From contig NW_009799179.1 of NCBI RefSeq assembly GCF_000213175.1, positions 6,679,519 to 6,743,518 on the forward strand: a stretch of DNA of 64,000 nt. Direction: 5' to 3'. Made by a program: the position numbers and the translations under genes. Below are positions 12,668 through 23,873 of the stretch, in pieces. This DNA is from Neurospora tetrasperma FGSC 2508. Taxonomy: Eukaryota > Ascomycota > Sordariomycetes > Sordariales > Sordariaceae. A model generated the notes under the pieces. That model searched no databases. It saw only the letters and a list, made by a program, of their open reading frames with translations, and was not told where the DNA came from. Positions within the stretch are counted from its first letter, which is position 1. Each line of letters opens with the position of its first letter.

Positions 12668-14743
12668 GAGATCGGTCTGCCTGTACGGTCTGCCCGTTTT
12701 TATTGTTTCTTTGCTTCTGTTCTGTGGCTGTACTACCCAGATTTTGGTGCCTGGAGCATCATCGGTGAGAATTTCATTGAGCCATGTTCTTCGCTACATT
12801 CAGCATGCGTTCTACACTCCATACAGTTAATAGATGGGATATTGCTGGATCTTTCGCTTAGGTATGTTGCCGCAATAATTCCTAGGCGTTTTCACGGTTT
12901 TCATCTATCCCGGGGCGTGTTTTCTAGGGGTGTTGGTTGCCCAGTGTGTTTGCTTCATTCCTTGTGTGTGAGGGCCCAGTTGTCATTGAGAGTGTAAAAT
13001 ATCTAGGTAGTGAGGAGGCCATGTACCACCGGAACAAATAACCAAACTGGAGGTAGAAGAAACCCATCTTGGGTGGTGCTCAGGTAAAACTGACAAAAGC
13101 GGGTAACCCAGGCTTTACTATTTGACTCTTTCCTCTATAGATTAACATTGATGGAAGCGAGGTACGTATTCTCTCCTATAGGATGGCCGAATGGTTCATA
13201 CTAGGATGGGTATTACAATATTCGATGCGGCCGTTACTGGTGACTAACATAGGACCGGATCAGAACCATGAGGGGGCGTTGAGACATTTCCTGACTGAAG
13301 TTGAAAAAACGGTGGTGTGACACACCCATCAATATGGATTTTCATCAAGGATGTCATGTACATATGACCGGTTGATTATTTTGTTGGAGGAAGCTAGCCA
13401 TGTCCAAAGGCAGCTGAATACTCTTGTCGGCTCGTTATAGAGTGCTTGCCTATCCTGGCCCGCAAGCGATGATGAGTAGACAATATGCCAGGGACGGGTC
13501 TTTGATGTCCATTCCCCATTCCTAGATTGGGAGACGTCCTGTAATCAAAGTGACTGATTTGTGTTTCGAGAATATAAGGCTGGGATAAATGGGATTGAAG
13601 TGAACGTACTCTTCCAGCCGCATGCACCTGGTTTCTTCTCATATTGGCGGATAAATAGGCAGTACCAGGAAAGAAACAAACCGGAGTAGTGGATTCTTAC
13701 AGTTTTAAACAAATGGATTTAGGTAAAATCATCATAGCCCGTTACAGCTCCCTCGATGTCAGGGAAGACACTGCGTGGTTTCTGTACCTCTATGCACTGA
13801 ACAGCCAGCGAGACGAGTGAATGAAGAATGGAAGAAGCTTCCATTTCTCAACTTTGCAGTAACAACGGAATTTGAAGAAAGGGAAGGAACTCAACTATTC
13901 CGTGGAATGGGTAGAAGTAGCTTAGCGACGCGATTGCCAGGAAAGTTCACTTGAGGTCCATACTTGAGCGTGGAGCTCTGCTTTACTGCCCGTGTACTGG
14001 AATTGGGCTGCTATAAAACAAGCTCATCCCAACCTTCAAAGAGTTGGCAGAGTTCCTTTCTAATATTCAAGAACCCATCCTTGAAGTGTTTCGTCTGCGA
14101 ACGCTATATCTGTGTCGGAAGCAAATTGTCAACGTTGCCTTTTCGCCATCAGTCCTGACTTTAGGCGGTATATCGATCCTTTCCCCATTGATTCTAGCGG
14201 TATACCCTATTCGGAACGTATCTATCTACTTTCAATTTGAATACCGAGGACAGCATTTAGCTGTGGTTGTATAAACAATGTATCTGCTACCTACCGACCT
14301 TTATGTTACCTAAATAGTTTTTTACTACCTAAACGGATTTACTTTGTAAGAGGAATCACAAAAGGGTAAGATGATATTGTTCTTTTAAACTTGCTCTCAC
14401 AGTGCTTGCTTGGCAACGATTGACGAGATGTCATATCGATATTGCACGTGATGACGATTTTGTATTACACTTGGTAGTTCCTGCGCTGGCTGGAAAGTCC
14501 GAAGAGTCCTTTATGTGGGAAACGGCCTGCGTTGCAGATGCCATGACCCAACATGTCGGATCAGGGCAGGAGTGATGATCTTCCGCATCAGTGAGTGACT
14601 GCTTTCTGAGATAGGCTGATTTGTCCTAGCGTTTGGCCAGTCAACTCTTCATGACGGCTTGAATTACCTGATGAAGTCGCATGGAATCGCCGAGTGTCTT
14701 CGACCTGCTCTGTTGATGACTGTTTATCATCTTTTCATCTTAC
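12668..14743. other. 2.1-kb convergent intergenic region, no gene seen
   Basis: It lies between the 3' ends of the MFS pump (+) and the GH105 gene (-). The short open frames here (up to about 80 codons) look random. CCTAGG-type palindromes occur near 12881 and 13001. No repeats with clear borders were noticed. Confidence 0.5.
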
Positions 14744-15871
14744 CTATATGAACCTCCTCGAAAACTCCACAAGAGCCATGATTGCCATAGCCTGGCCATA
14801 CGGCATACAAGTAATCGGGATATCCTTATAATGCTGTAAATCCCTCCCCATGCCCGTCCCAAACGAGGTATTCAGTAACTCGCCCTTGTCGCTGATATTG
14901 TATAAAACCCCCTTCAGCGCACGCACTGCCACGTCTTCGTACTCCTTGCCGACGATGTACTTCTTCCTCAGCGCCTTCATGATCCCAAACGCGAACCCGG
15001 CTGTGGCGCTCGTCTCAAGATACGACCCTTCGCTCTCCGGCACGTCCAGTAGCGTCCGCCACAGCCCGGACTCGGCTTGGAGAGACTTGAGTGCTTCACA
15101 CTGCGCCTCAAGTGTGCTCCGCAGTATAGCTCCGATGGGGTCCTGCGGCCCGAGGTCCAGCAGCTCGATGAACTCGGGGATGAAGATGGTCAGCCAGCTG
15201 TTTCCGCGGGCCCAGCGGGCGTTGGCGAAGTTGTGCCCGCCACCCTTGTCGTTGAACTCCCAACCGTGGAAGAACAGGCCGGACTTGGCATCAAACAAAT
15301 ACTGGATGTGCAAGAGGGACTGGCGCTTGGCCTCCTCGACGTAATGGGGGCGGTTGAGCACCAGCCCGATCTTGGCCAGCGGCATGACCGTCATCATGAG
15401 CGTGTCGTCCCACAGCTGCTGGTCATTGACTTCTACGTAGGTAATGTGCTGCATGCCGCCATGCTTGGTGCGCTCGAGGTCGTGGTAGGCCCACTCGGCC
15501 CAACTGTCGAGCCACGGCAGGTAGGTATGGTTGCCGGTACGCTCGTAAACGTAGGCCAGCGTGAGGAAGACGGCCATGGTGTTGATGTTCTTTGTGGTTC
15601 CACCGGCGGCGAACCGGTCGGCGAACCAGTCTTCGATGATTTGCAGGCATTCGGGGTCGCCCTTGAGCTCGTAGTATTGCCAGATGCCGTAGAGACCGAT
15701 GCCGTGTGTCCATTCCCAGTCGTTCCATCCCTTCGTGTCGATCACGCGGCCATCGTCGAGAGTCAATAGGAACTTGCCTGTCTCATCTTTAATGTTGACC
15801 AGGGCGTCGATTAACAACCTGATGTTGGAGTCGATGTCCGCAGACTTGACTCCGTCGAGCACTGCTGGCAT
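14744..15871 (-). CDS. GH105 family unsaturated rhamnogalacturonyl hydrolase (375 aa)
   Basis: This is a single-exon gene of 375 aa. GH105/GH88 enzymes remove the unsaturated galacturonate left at the non-reducing end of pectin (rhamnogalacturonan) oligosaccharides after lyase cleavage. The (alpha/alpha)6-barrel signatures are visible: WNDWEWTHGIGLYGIW (about 49-64), the catalytic-Asp segment QLWDDTLMMTVMPLAK with Asp155/Asp156 (about 152-167), a GLFFHGWEF strand (about 198-206), and WARGNSWL (220-227). Length matches the family. There is no obvious secretion signal, so an intracellular enzyme acting on imported oligosaccharides is likely. It is divergent from the Dal5-type transporter at 17040, with a shared 1.17-kb promoter region. 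This is consistent with co-regulated uptake and breakdown of pectin fragments; the partnership is inference. Confidence 0.92.
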   Translation of the reverse strand: MPAVLDGVKSADIDSNIRLLIDALVNIKDETGKFLLTLDDGRVIDTKGWNDWEWTHGIGLYGIWQYYELKGDPECLQIIEDWFADRFAAGGTTKNINTMAVFLTLAYVYERTGNHTYLPWLDSWAEWAYHDLERTKHGGMQHITYVEVNDQQLWDDTLMMTVMPLAKIGLVLNRPHYVEEAKRQSLLHIQYLFDAKSGLFFHGWEFNDKGGGHNFANARWARGNSWLTIFIPEFIELLDLGPQDPIGAILRSTLEAQCEALKSLQAESGLWRTLLDVPESEGSYLETSATAGFAFGIMKALRKKYIVGKEYEDVAVRALKGVLYNISDKGELLNTSFGTGMGRDLQHYKDIPITCMPYGQAMAIMALVEFSRRFI

Positions 15872-17039
15872 CTTGGCCGACTTTGAAGTATGTGATCCCT
15901 ATACCGGCTGATATGTGCTGATGACGTCGTGTCAGTGTCTTGCTTGAATAGGGGACTGTGGACTTGTGGTGGTCCAGGAGGATATCTGGGCTTCCAGATC
16001 AACTGGCATATTCTTAGAGCAAACCACCCAAAAACTCAATGTCTCGCGAGCGGCCTGTTCGCATTTTTCCTCAAAACCCTTCCTGCTTGGTGGATAATTT
16101 CCATAGCGATGAGGTCTCGCCATCGGATATCATGGCAGAGAGTTGCACTGAGAGGGTTGAGGAGCTCGGTGGAAATCACCCCGAGACCACCACATGTGAG
16201 CATTATTGGCAGGGGCTTCATGGCGTGCGGGGAAGACGGGAGGAAATCGCCTGGCTGTTTGCGGGGACAGGCGCTGGAGTGTGCTGTCCGGGGCACACCG
16301 GGCCGACAGTCGGTTGAAGGCCACTTTCCATACCGTAGGCAGAAGTGTCTCGTGGTCTTTTGTGTTGAGGAGTGATACCTATCATGGCTGACACACTTTC
16401 CATTGGAAGTCGAGGGCAGTGAGGCAAGTTGGTGAAGTGAGGAACGGTCAGACCTCAGGGACTTCCCTGATATTCATCCTAAAGGGCGTCTTGGGGAACA
16501 AGCTGTGAAACTCATACAAGTCATTGAGTTACAAAGAGCCCCAATATTCTAGAAGATAACCGTTGTCAGAGCAGAATTGTAGTAGCAAGACCGCTACTAC
16601 TTTCCTCCATCCATCTTTACCTCCGCGATGGCGAGACGGCCGCCCTTGAGGGCTGAAAACGTCCCAGCCAACTTCCAGCCGACTTGCAAGTAGAACCCTG
16701 CTTGGGGTAGATTGAACTCTGACTGGTAAGTATTGTGACAGACTGTCCAGTAAAAAGGAAGAAAGAAAAAAGTTGGCAAGAAACATGAGAACAGATGATC
16801 ACCAACACCAGGGATCGTGTGGTTGGTTTCTGTCAGCCTGCAGTTGAGACAGGCTTCCCCATGGGGTAGAAGCCGGATTGACAAAAGTGATAGGACGACC
16901 CCAGATTCTGTCTCTCCACGATGTTGCCGCCACTCTATCCTCCATCTCTCCACCTCTATACATCTTCATCTCTATCTTGACCTGTCCTGGAGGCCACGAG
17001 TCATCTTCATATCCAAACATCAGATATCCACAGTAAAAT
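15872..17039. promoter_or_regulatory. Shared divergent promoter region, GH105 / transporter
   Basis: This 1.17-kb space separates two divergently transcribed genes with plausible functional linkage. The part just upstream of the transporter (about 16915-17035) is pyrimidine-rich, as in many fungal 5' leaders. I could not identify specific factor sites with confidence. Small open frames here (up to about 148 codons) have no family resemblance and are read as noise. Confidence 0.45.
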
Positions 17040-18778
17040 ATGTCGAAGCACGACGATCCAAACATGGTCAGCCCATACAGAGACATCCAGCAAGTCGGCG
17101 ACAAGCACGACCTGGGAGAGGTTGAAAGAACTCTCTCTCCAGATCTGGATAAGGGGGACCAGCCAAGATACGACAAAGTCGACAAGGAATTGGCCCAATA
17201 TGTCGCCGATGAAGCCTTCGAGATATCGGAAACGGAGAATGCTCGCCTGCGTGAGTTGATCGACAAACGAGTGCTCGCCATCATGATCACAACCTACTTC
17301 ATCCAAGCCATCGACAAGGGGACCTTGAGTTTCTCCTCCATCATGGGCATCAGAGAAGACACTGGTCTCCATGATCAGCAAGTATGTGATATAGCTTTCT
17401 TGTTTTTGAAGCCCCGTAGCTTGTCCTGTGATTGTTGCCACTAACAAATTGTCATTCCTCCAGTACGCCTGGCTAACCACATGCATCTACATCACCATCC
17501 TCATCGTCGAGTATCCCCAGAACTACATCATCGCCCGTGTACCTATCGCCAAGTACCTCAGCTTCATGATCATAGCCTGGGGTGTCGTCCTCGCTTGCAC
17601 CGCCCTCTGCAAGGACTTCACCGGCCTAGTAGTCGTTCGGACGCTGCTCGGTCTTTTCGAATCCGCCTGCCAGCCGGCCTTTGTCATTCTGTCCTCGATC
17701 TGGTACAAGCGAGAGGAGCAAGCGTCCCGGGTGACCTACTGGTACATGATGAACGGCGCCCAGCAAATCGTTGGCGGCCTCCTGGCCTACTGCTTCTCAC
17801 TGATCAAAACCGGCCCCCTCAAGTCCTGGCAATGGCTGTTCCTTTCTTACGGAATCGTCTCGGTCCTGTACGGCCTATTTGTCGGCTGGTGGATGCCCGA
17901 TTCACCCATGCGTGCGAAGTGCTTTCTCGAGGAGGACAAGCGGCTGATGGTCGAACGTGTGCGTGCCAACCAGACGGGCGTCCAGAACCGCAAGTTCAAG
18001 AAGGCGCAGGTCTATGAAGCCTTGAAGGACCCCCAGGTCTGGGGGTATGCTCTCGTCCAGCTGTGTACCACGCTCCCGACCAGCGGCCTCGGTAGCTTCC
18101 AGGGTATCATCATCAGCAGCTTTGGGTTTTCTCTGCTGGAGACCCAGTTGCTGGCTATGGTGCTGGGCTTCTACATCATCATCGTGTTGCTAGGCTCCGT
18201 GTGGATCGTCAAAAAGACGAAGCAAAACTTGCTGACAATGTTAGGCTTTTGCATTCCGTCCTTTATCGGCACCATCTGCCTCATGACTGTGCCGACGGAC
18301 ACCAAGACGCAGAAGATTGGGCTGGTCATCTGCTACTATATCACCCTGTCCTTCTGGTCGGCTCAGACACTGGCTTTGTCCATGCTCTCGCGGAACGTGG
18401 GTGGCCAGACCAAGAAGGCTGTGGCTGTTGCCTTGAACTTTATCATTTGGGCGGCCGGAAATGCCATCGGTCAGTTTTTGTCTCCTCTCCTAAATGTGGT
18501 AACGGTCCTTTGCTGACTGTGATGCGTATCGGCTAGGGCCCCAAGTTTTCTTGGACTCCGACAAGCCACGGTACTTCATTGCCTTTTCAACGCACCTGGG
18601 CTGCTACAGCCTGCTCGTCGTCGTCATCGTCGGTCTGCGATTCTATCTCAAGCACCAGAACAAGAAGCGGGATGAGCTCGCTGCCACCGGTGTGCAAGAG
18701 GCTGCTGACGGAAGGATGATACATGCGTTTGAGGATCTGACGGACAAGGAGAATGCCAATTTCCGTTATGTGTATTGA
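17040..18778 (+). CDS. Dal5-type anion:cation symporter, MFS (529 aa)
   Basis: Three exons, 17040-17381, 17464-18469 and 18537-18778. The introns are 82 and 67 nt (GTATGT..CCAG and GTCAGT..CTAG) and phases close to 529 aa. The protein has a hydrophilic N-terminus (1-75) containing the LRELIDKRVLAIMITTYFIQAIDKGTLSFSSIMG start of helix 1, then about 12 hydrophobic segments. Family marks include EYPQNYIIARVPIAKYLS (loop 2-3), RTLLGLFESACQPAF (helix 4), IWYKREEQ (loop 4-5), and the late NAIGPQVFLDSDKPRY junction typical of allantoate/nicotinate permease relatives. These carry organic anions or small sugars with protons across the plasma membrane. Its partner across the divergent promoter is a GH105 enzyme, so a pectin-derived monosaccharide or uronide is a reasonable candidate substrate. 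That is inference. Confidence 0.92.
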
Positions 18779-19610
18779 TCGAAGAGATATCGCCGCTTGC
18801 TGGGCCGGGGCATGTTTGCTCTCTGTCGGTGCTTACAAACTTGGGCTATTGATTTTGTTCGTAGCGTTTGAATTATCTGCATTTTTTCCCCTCTTTGGGC
18901 GTTAAGACCTCATCGTTTCCCTCCTGCTGGTGTCCATGATCGTCGTGCAAGTCAGAGGACTTTTCGTGGTCAATTATGTTGTTGTTTTGTCAAAGGAGCA
19001 TGTAGGGCGCGAACCTCGGTCGCTGTTACGGTAGAATGGCCCCTCCCACGCAATCCTTCCGCCAATTTTGATTTCCGTGCTGCTTGTTAAAATGTAACTG
19101 TCGTAGTCCGCGCATTTGAACTCTGTTTTCTGTTTCCATTTCGGACGTTGTGCTAGGCTCGTATGCTGGCATGTGTACAATTAACAGGTCGTTAGTGCAT
19201 TCCAGCTTCAACACAACAATGTGATCAAGAATTGGGGGGACGACCTTGACCCCTCCCTCTCATGCACGGTCCGCTTGTATCTTGCAGGCAACCGGTTTCT
19301 GCGTGATTGCATACCACAACCCATAGGTAGGTATAAAACAAGAGGATTACGAGCGCTGTACTGGCACCTTCCGCCCTGAGGCTACATGGGATGGACTACA
19401 TGCAATCATCAAATAATCCCCTTGGGTATGGACTCGTCTTGCTGTGTTGGTTAAACCAGTCTGATCAGCAAGCAAACTCGATATCATCGAGGTCTTTACT
19501 CCATTTGTATGTTTTCCAGCATCCAAGCACGCCTGGTACATATTGAACTTACTTTCACTTCTCAAGAGGGCCTCTTCCCCTTCACCCAACGTCAAACGCC
19601 CAGGTGACTG
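18779..19610. other. Intergenic, nothing recognised
   Basis: About 830 bases lie between the transporter stop and the SRPBCC gene. They should contain the 3' UTR of the former and the promoter of the latter (TATAAAA-like sequence near 19332). No repeats or RNA genes were seen. Confidence 0.5.
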
Positions 19611-20927
19611 TTGCTGACGTCTCAGTCTGATTGGTCCCTTCAACATTCCATCTCCGATATGGCTTCACCTTCGCCCCCGATCCCGCTGGACATGGCCGCC
19701 ACCGGGTCCCTCGGGCCCTTTCCCACTCCCACCCACGGCCAGCCCGGAGCCGGCTCGTTCACTATCGCCTGTTCCACACATATCAAGGCCACACCTCGCA
19801 CATGTCTTGAAGTTCTTCTGAAGGCGTCAGAGTACCCAACATGGAATCGCTACTGCCGGAAATGCATCATAGACGCTCAGCCGGACGGAAACCAGCCCAA
19901 GGACAAATATGACAAAAAGTCCAAGTCCAAGACGGATAAGAACAAGTTGAAACCCAAGTCTGGTAAGCCCGGGGAGCCGGTAGACATACCCGTGGCCGTG
20001 CCCGTAGCCGAGTCTGCTTCGGTTACTGCTTCTGATGCTGGTACTGCTCCCCGCACGCTCTCCCCTGCCAACCCTCACTCCTCAGGGGTATCTCCCGCTT
20101 CCTCTGCCCACCAAGCTCTTCCCAACCTGGTTGGCCCAGAGTTCCTCCACCTAGGCACCAAATTCACTTTCCATGTCCATATGCACCCTCTATCAGAGGA
20201 CAGCAGCGCCCGCAACACCGCGCTCAAAGTCAGTCGTCTGGAGAGGATTGATGAGTTTGTCAAGGCGGATGTCTCGTCTGTTCTTGAGTCGGTTGCTTCA
20301 TTGCCTAGTGATGGTGGTAGTGGGACTGACAGTGGGGCGAAGACTGGGGCTGCTCAGGATAATGGTCGTGACGGTGGTGGTGATGGTGGTGATGCTATTG
20401 GTGCTGAAAGTGAAAACAATGACCCTCTCCCTGATGCTGCTGCTGCTGCTGCTGCTCCTCCTCCTCCTCCTACTGTTGAAAAAAATGAAGACAATGACAC
20501 TTCGGTTACGACTGCCAAAAAGGATGGTAGCAAAGCTAGCGACCCCCAAGAAAATGACACAGGGAAGGTGGCGGCATCTTCATCTTCATCCCCATCCAAA
20601 AACAACGACAAGCTCCAGCTCCGCCGCACCGGCTTCCGCATAGCCTGGAAGACTCGCCCCACAGCCTTCATGCCAAGCTGGATGCTCCGATGCGAGCGCG
20701 TGCAGGAGTTTGTCGAAGTTCATCCTCCCTTGGGAACGCTTGACGAGCCAGAGACGGCGTATCAGTGCTGGGAGACGTTTTACGGAGTGTTGGCGCCTGT
20801 GGTGAAGGCGGCAGCGGGCAGTCAGATCGTGAGGGGTTTTGATGTGTGGATGGAGGGGTTGAAGAAGAGGGCGGAGGAGGTTGAGGGTAGGGCGGAGCGA
20901 AAGGAGAGGGTTGGGTTGAAGTCTTAG
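19611..20927 (+). CDS. SRPBCC/START-like (COQ10-type fold) protein with low-complexity insert
   Basis: This is a single exon of 438 codons. The better start may be ATG at 19659 (422 aa), because residues 1-16 look like read-through leader. An SRPBCC-like N-terminal half (FTIACSTHIKATPRTCLEVL then ASEYPTWNRYCRKC, about 51-85) is separated from a C-terminal half (RRTGFRIAWKTRPTAF through GFDVWMEGLKK, about 342-415). In between are a K-rich linker (about 92-120), a strand-like segment (FLHLGTKFTFHVHMHPL, about 179-195), and an acidic/Ala-Pro run encoded by GCT and CCT repeats (20435-20473). Such folds bind lipids or other hydrophobic ligands; fungal relatives are often named COQ10/polyketide-cyclase-like. 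The C-terminal helix (VVKAAAGSQIVRGFDVWMEGL) fits the lid helix of the fold. Ligand and cell location are not readable. Confidence 0.75.
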   Translation: MLTSQSDWSLQHSISDMASPSPPIPLDMAATGSLGPFPTPTHGQPGAGSFTIACSTHIKATPRTCLEVLLKASEYPTWNRYCRKCIIDAQPDGNQPKDKYDKKSKSKTDKNKLKPKSGKPGEPVDIPVAVPVAESASVTASDAGTAPRTLSPANPHSSGVSPASSAHQALPNLVGPEFLHLGTKFTFHVHMHPLSEDSSARNTALKVSRLERIDEFVKADVSSVLESVASLPSDGGSGTDSGAKTGAAQDNGRDGGGDGGDAIGAESENNDPLPDAAAAAAAPPPPPTVEKNEDNDTSVTTAKKDGSKASDPQENDTGKVAASSSSSPSKNNDKLQLRRTGFRIAWKTRPTAFMPSWMLRCERVQEFVEVHPPLGTLDEPETAYQCWETFYGVLAPVVKAAAGSQIVRGFDVWMEGLKKRAEEVEGRAERKERVGLKS

Positions 20928-21265
20928 TGGAGGGATACGTATCTTGATTGATGTTATGCTTCTTTGGAACGTGAGACTGATTATCTTGAATCGTTAGCAA
21001 GTCTCGGAGGAAAATACGGAACAATAATACGTGGGCAGGACCAACCTATCTAGCCTCTTCTCAAATATCTCTCTCGCTCGGCGATATCTTTTTTCTCCCA
21101 TCATCCACGGCCATTTCTTTTCAGTCGATTTCTCAACCTTTCTGTTACTATGACCGCACATTTTTTCCTCTTCAAGCAGTTCAACACATCCCAGCTCCTT
21201 CTTCATTTGCTAATGCCATGGTAATTAAGGGCTCCATCATCCACAGACTTATCCTCCCCGACTAT
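20928..21265. other. Short convergent intergenic region
   Basis: This 338-base space lies between two converging stop codons and should hold both 3' UTRs. It contains a few T/C-rich tracts and nothing else recognisable. Confidence 0.5.
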
Positions 21266-22978
21266 TCACTCATCAGCACCTTCCTTCTCCTTCTTCTCCC
21301 CCGTTTCCTCCTCCTCCTTCCCATCCCTTTGATCTTCCCCGTTCTGATTCTCCACCTCTGCATCCTTCTTTTTCCCACTCTTCCTCTTTTTCTTCTTCGC
21401 TTTTCCCGAGCCAGCCCCAAGTCCCTCCTCAGAATTCCCCAAAGCCTCCCCCCTCTGAAACACAAACAGAGCCTCATCCTTCCCCGCAAAACTCGGCAAC
21501 GGGCATTGCACCACCTTCCTCCACCCTTCCTCTTTCCACTCGCGCTCCATATATTCATCCATAGTCACCCCCTTGAACCCCGTATACCCGTTCCCATTTT
21601 GCGTACCCACCACCGCCAGGGTATCTCCCTTATAAGCCTTCATCAACTCCCGCGTAAACCCTCCCTCCTTCCCGCCCGCCGCGCTACTATCACCCCCCAC
21701 AATCGGATACACCAGCAGCAAAACCATATCTTGTCCTCCCTTGCTTGGGCAAGAAGTGGAAGAAGGAGAGGAAAGCCAACGGACGCCGTCAGCGACGATG
21801 GTGTCGTCTATCCACATTACTCGCCATTCTGACTGGTTGTTGTCTACCGCATAGACTTTTTGTTGCGATTGGGAGGAGGTGGGGCCAGGAGAGAGATATT
21901 GACGGAGCATAAAAGTCCAGTAGCCGTTGCCCGAGCCCATGTCGATTATGGAGCGACCGCGGGCAAAGAGTTTGAGGAGGGAGAGGGATTCGTGCGAGGG
22001 GACGGCACAGCCGAAGTGGTGCATGAAGATGGGCAGGATGTGGTGGGACATGCGGGGGTTGGTGAGGATGATTTTGTTGGTGGTGTCGTTTGGGTCGTCT
22101 TTTTTTGCTTCATCGGTGTTACTGGTAGGGGGAGAAGAAGAAGAAGCTGATGGTGAAATGGGTACTGGCCCGCACCATTCCAAGTTCCGACAGGACCAGG
22201 CCCAGAAATCAAAGTAGGGGTTACATGGCAAGGGAGTCTTGCTGTCCTTTTTGGTTTTGGGAATTATGAGTTGGTTGCCGAGGGGATGCCATTCAGATGC
22301 AATGTAGCGCTTGGAGAGCAGATAGGTGGCGGAGCGTAGGCGGATGGATGAGCGTTTGGCGTTGGACTGGAACGCGGTGAGGGCCGAGGCTGTGGCCGTG
22401 GAGGGAAGGAAGATGGAGATGTAAGATTCTATGTCTGCTTGGGGTGGAGGAGGAAGCTGGAGAGTTGAGGTGGGTGGATGTTAGCATGATAGACAAACAT
22501 ATCCTCGGCAGAGATGAGACTTGTTGAGTGAGCCCTGTGCCGTTGTGGATGGAAGAGCTGAAGTAAACAAGGGAAAAGGGGCTCCCCCAATGGAAAACCA
22601 GCCTCAGCATCAGCAACTGGTACATACCAAATCACCCCCCTCCAATCTATACCATCCATGCATCCCCTTGGCCCCGCCAACATCAACTGCCCTCTGGACC
22701 TGTGACAGCTTTACGCTGGCAATCGCATGGTACACGTACTCATCGGCTTCAGGGGCGTTGACGTCGTCGGCTAGGTGGAACCACGTTCGGATGGCTGTCG
22801 CGAAGTCATTGGTTTCGGCCAGCCGCTGTAGTACCTGCTTATGCGTCTCCTCGTCTTTGACTGCTTCGCTGGGAACGAATGTGAGGCTGCCTAGGCAGTA
22901 CATGGTCACTCGGTTTCCGGTTGATGTTGTCACTGTCATGACCATCTTGGGCAACGGCAACGTGTTTCTTTGTGACAC
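21266..22978 (-). CDS. SAM-dependent methyltransferase-like fungal protein (513 aa)
   Basis: Two exons on the minus strand, 22978-22628 and 22456-21266. The 171-nt intron (GTATGT..CCAG, branch GCTAAC) falls between codons and gives 513 aa. Residues about 287-295 (IIDMGSGNG), followed by YWTFMLRQYL, form a class I SAM-binding motif. VYAVDNNQSEWRVMW after it fits the second acidic motif, and LLLVYP (about 350) fits the strand-4 region. A conserved-looking lead-in, KIILTNPRMSHHILPIFMHH, sits just before it. The N-terminal 190 residues (AIRTWFHLADDVNAPEADEY; SKRYIASEWHPLGNQL) match nothing I can name. The C-terminal 60 residues are a K/E-rich tail (KAKKKKRKSGKKK then acidic), suggesting nucleic-acid or nucleolar contacts. 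Substrate is unknown. The start could also be the Met at residue 12 or 14. Confidence 0.78.
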
Positions 22979-23873
22979 TGTAGTGTAGGCTGTTTGTGTG
23001 CTTTCTGGGCGACACTTGGGAGTATCGGCATGAGTGAGTGGGTATAGTGATGGTGTAGTGTACTGTATTTCGATTTCTGAACGTGGAAGACTGCACTTTA
23101 CGGAGACATCGACTCGGGAGGAACGACTACGAGGAGTTTCCCCACATCATAACAGTCTCTACCTATGCTCAATCGACGATGGCCATGATGTGCATCTGAC
23201 GGGTTCCAATCGATTGTTCCCGTCCTGGCATGTCATGCTCGGATCATGGCATGACATGGTAGCGCCGGCTACTGCCTTGGTTATTGGTTGATGTCTTGGC
23301 CAACATGCATGCCGATGTTGCCGGGGGCAGCGGGGGTTCAAGACGACCGGGGGTCCGGGCACGCGGCTGGCACTCTTGACACCTCCAGTCTCACAACGAT
23401 ACATATCACGCAAAGCCTCAAGGCGTCCGCTAAAGTATTGCGCGGTTCATCACTGTCCACTTGCGAAGCTTGAGAGATGAAGCCCTTTCATATTATCACT
23501 ACTTATGCGGGCTTGATTTTCGAACAACCTGCAACAACCTACGGCATCACTTGCGTACAAGCAACTGGAGCCTTCCGTATGCTGGACATCTCGTTTTCTA
23601 CCTGGCAGTAGACTGCGCTCCCTTCAACCGGGATATAAGTGATAAATAATTACGTCCCTTGTGCTCCATAGTAGTCATGTCTATTCATACAAAGCTGCTA
23701 GTTCTTGCTGTAATGCATCCAGCCTTGCTTTGGCCCACGAAGTCTCTGCCGGGAAGATGGCGACTAGGGAGTAATTTGACTCGACGGCTTCTCGCCTCGC
23801 CCTATGGTCGCGATGGTTACCGTCTGTTTCTGACCACAACTGGGGTCAGTGCAGTAAGGAAGCTTGAGCTTCT
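22979..23873. other. Intergenic, promoter side of the methyltransferase gene
   Basis: About 0.9 kb without a recognisable gene. It includes the presumed promoter of the methyltransferase and the 3' flank of rpn5. A near-palindromic cluster CATGTCATG..CATGGCATGACATG lies at about 23227-23258. Confidence 0.5.

Noticed and set aside
15077-15769. 230-codon plus-strand frame opposite the GH105 gene
   Set aside because: It is the antisense shadow of a gene whose catalytic motifs are clear.
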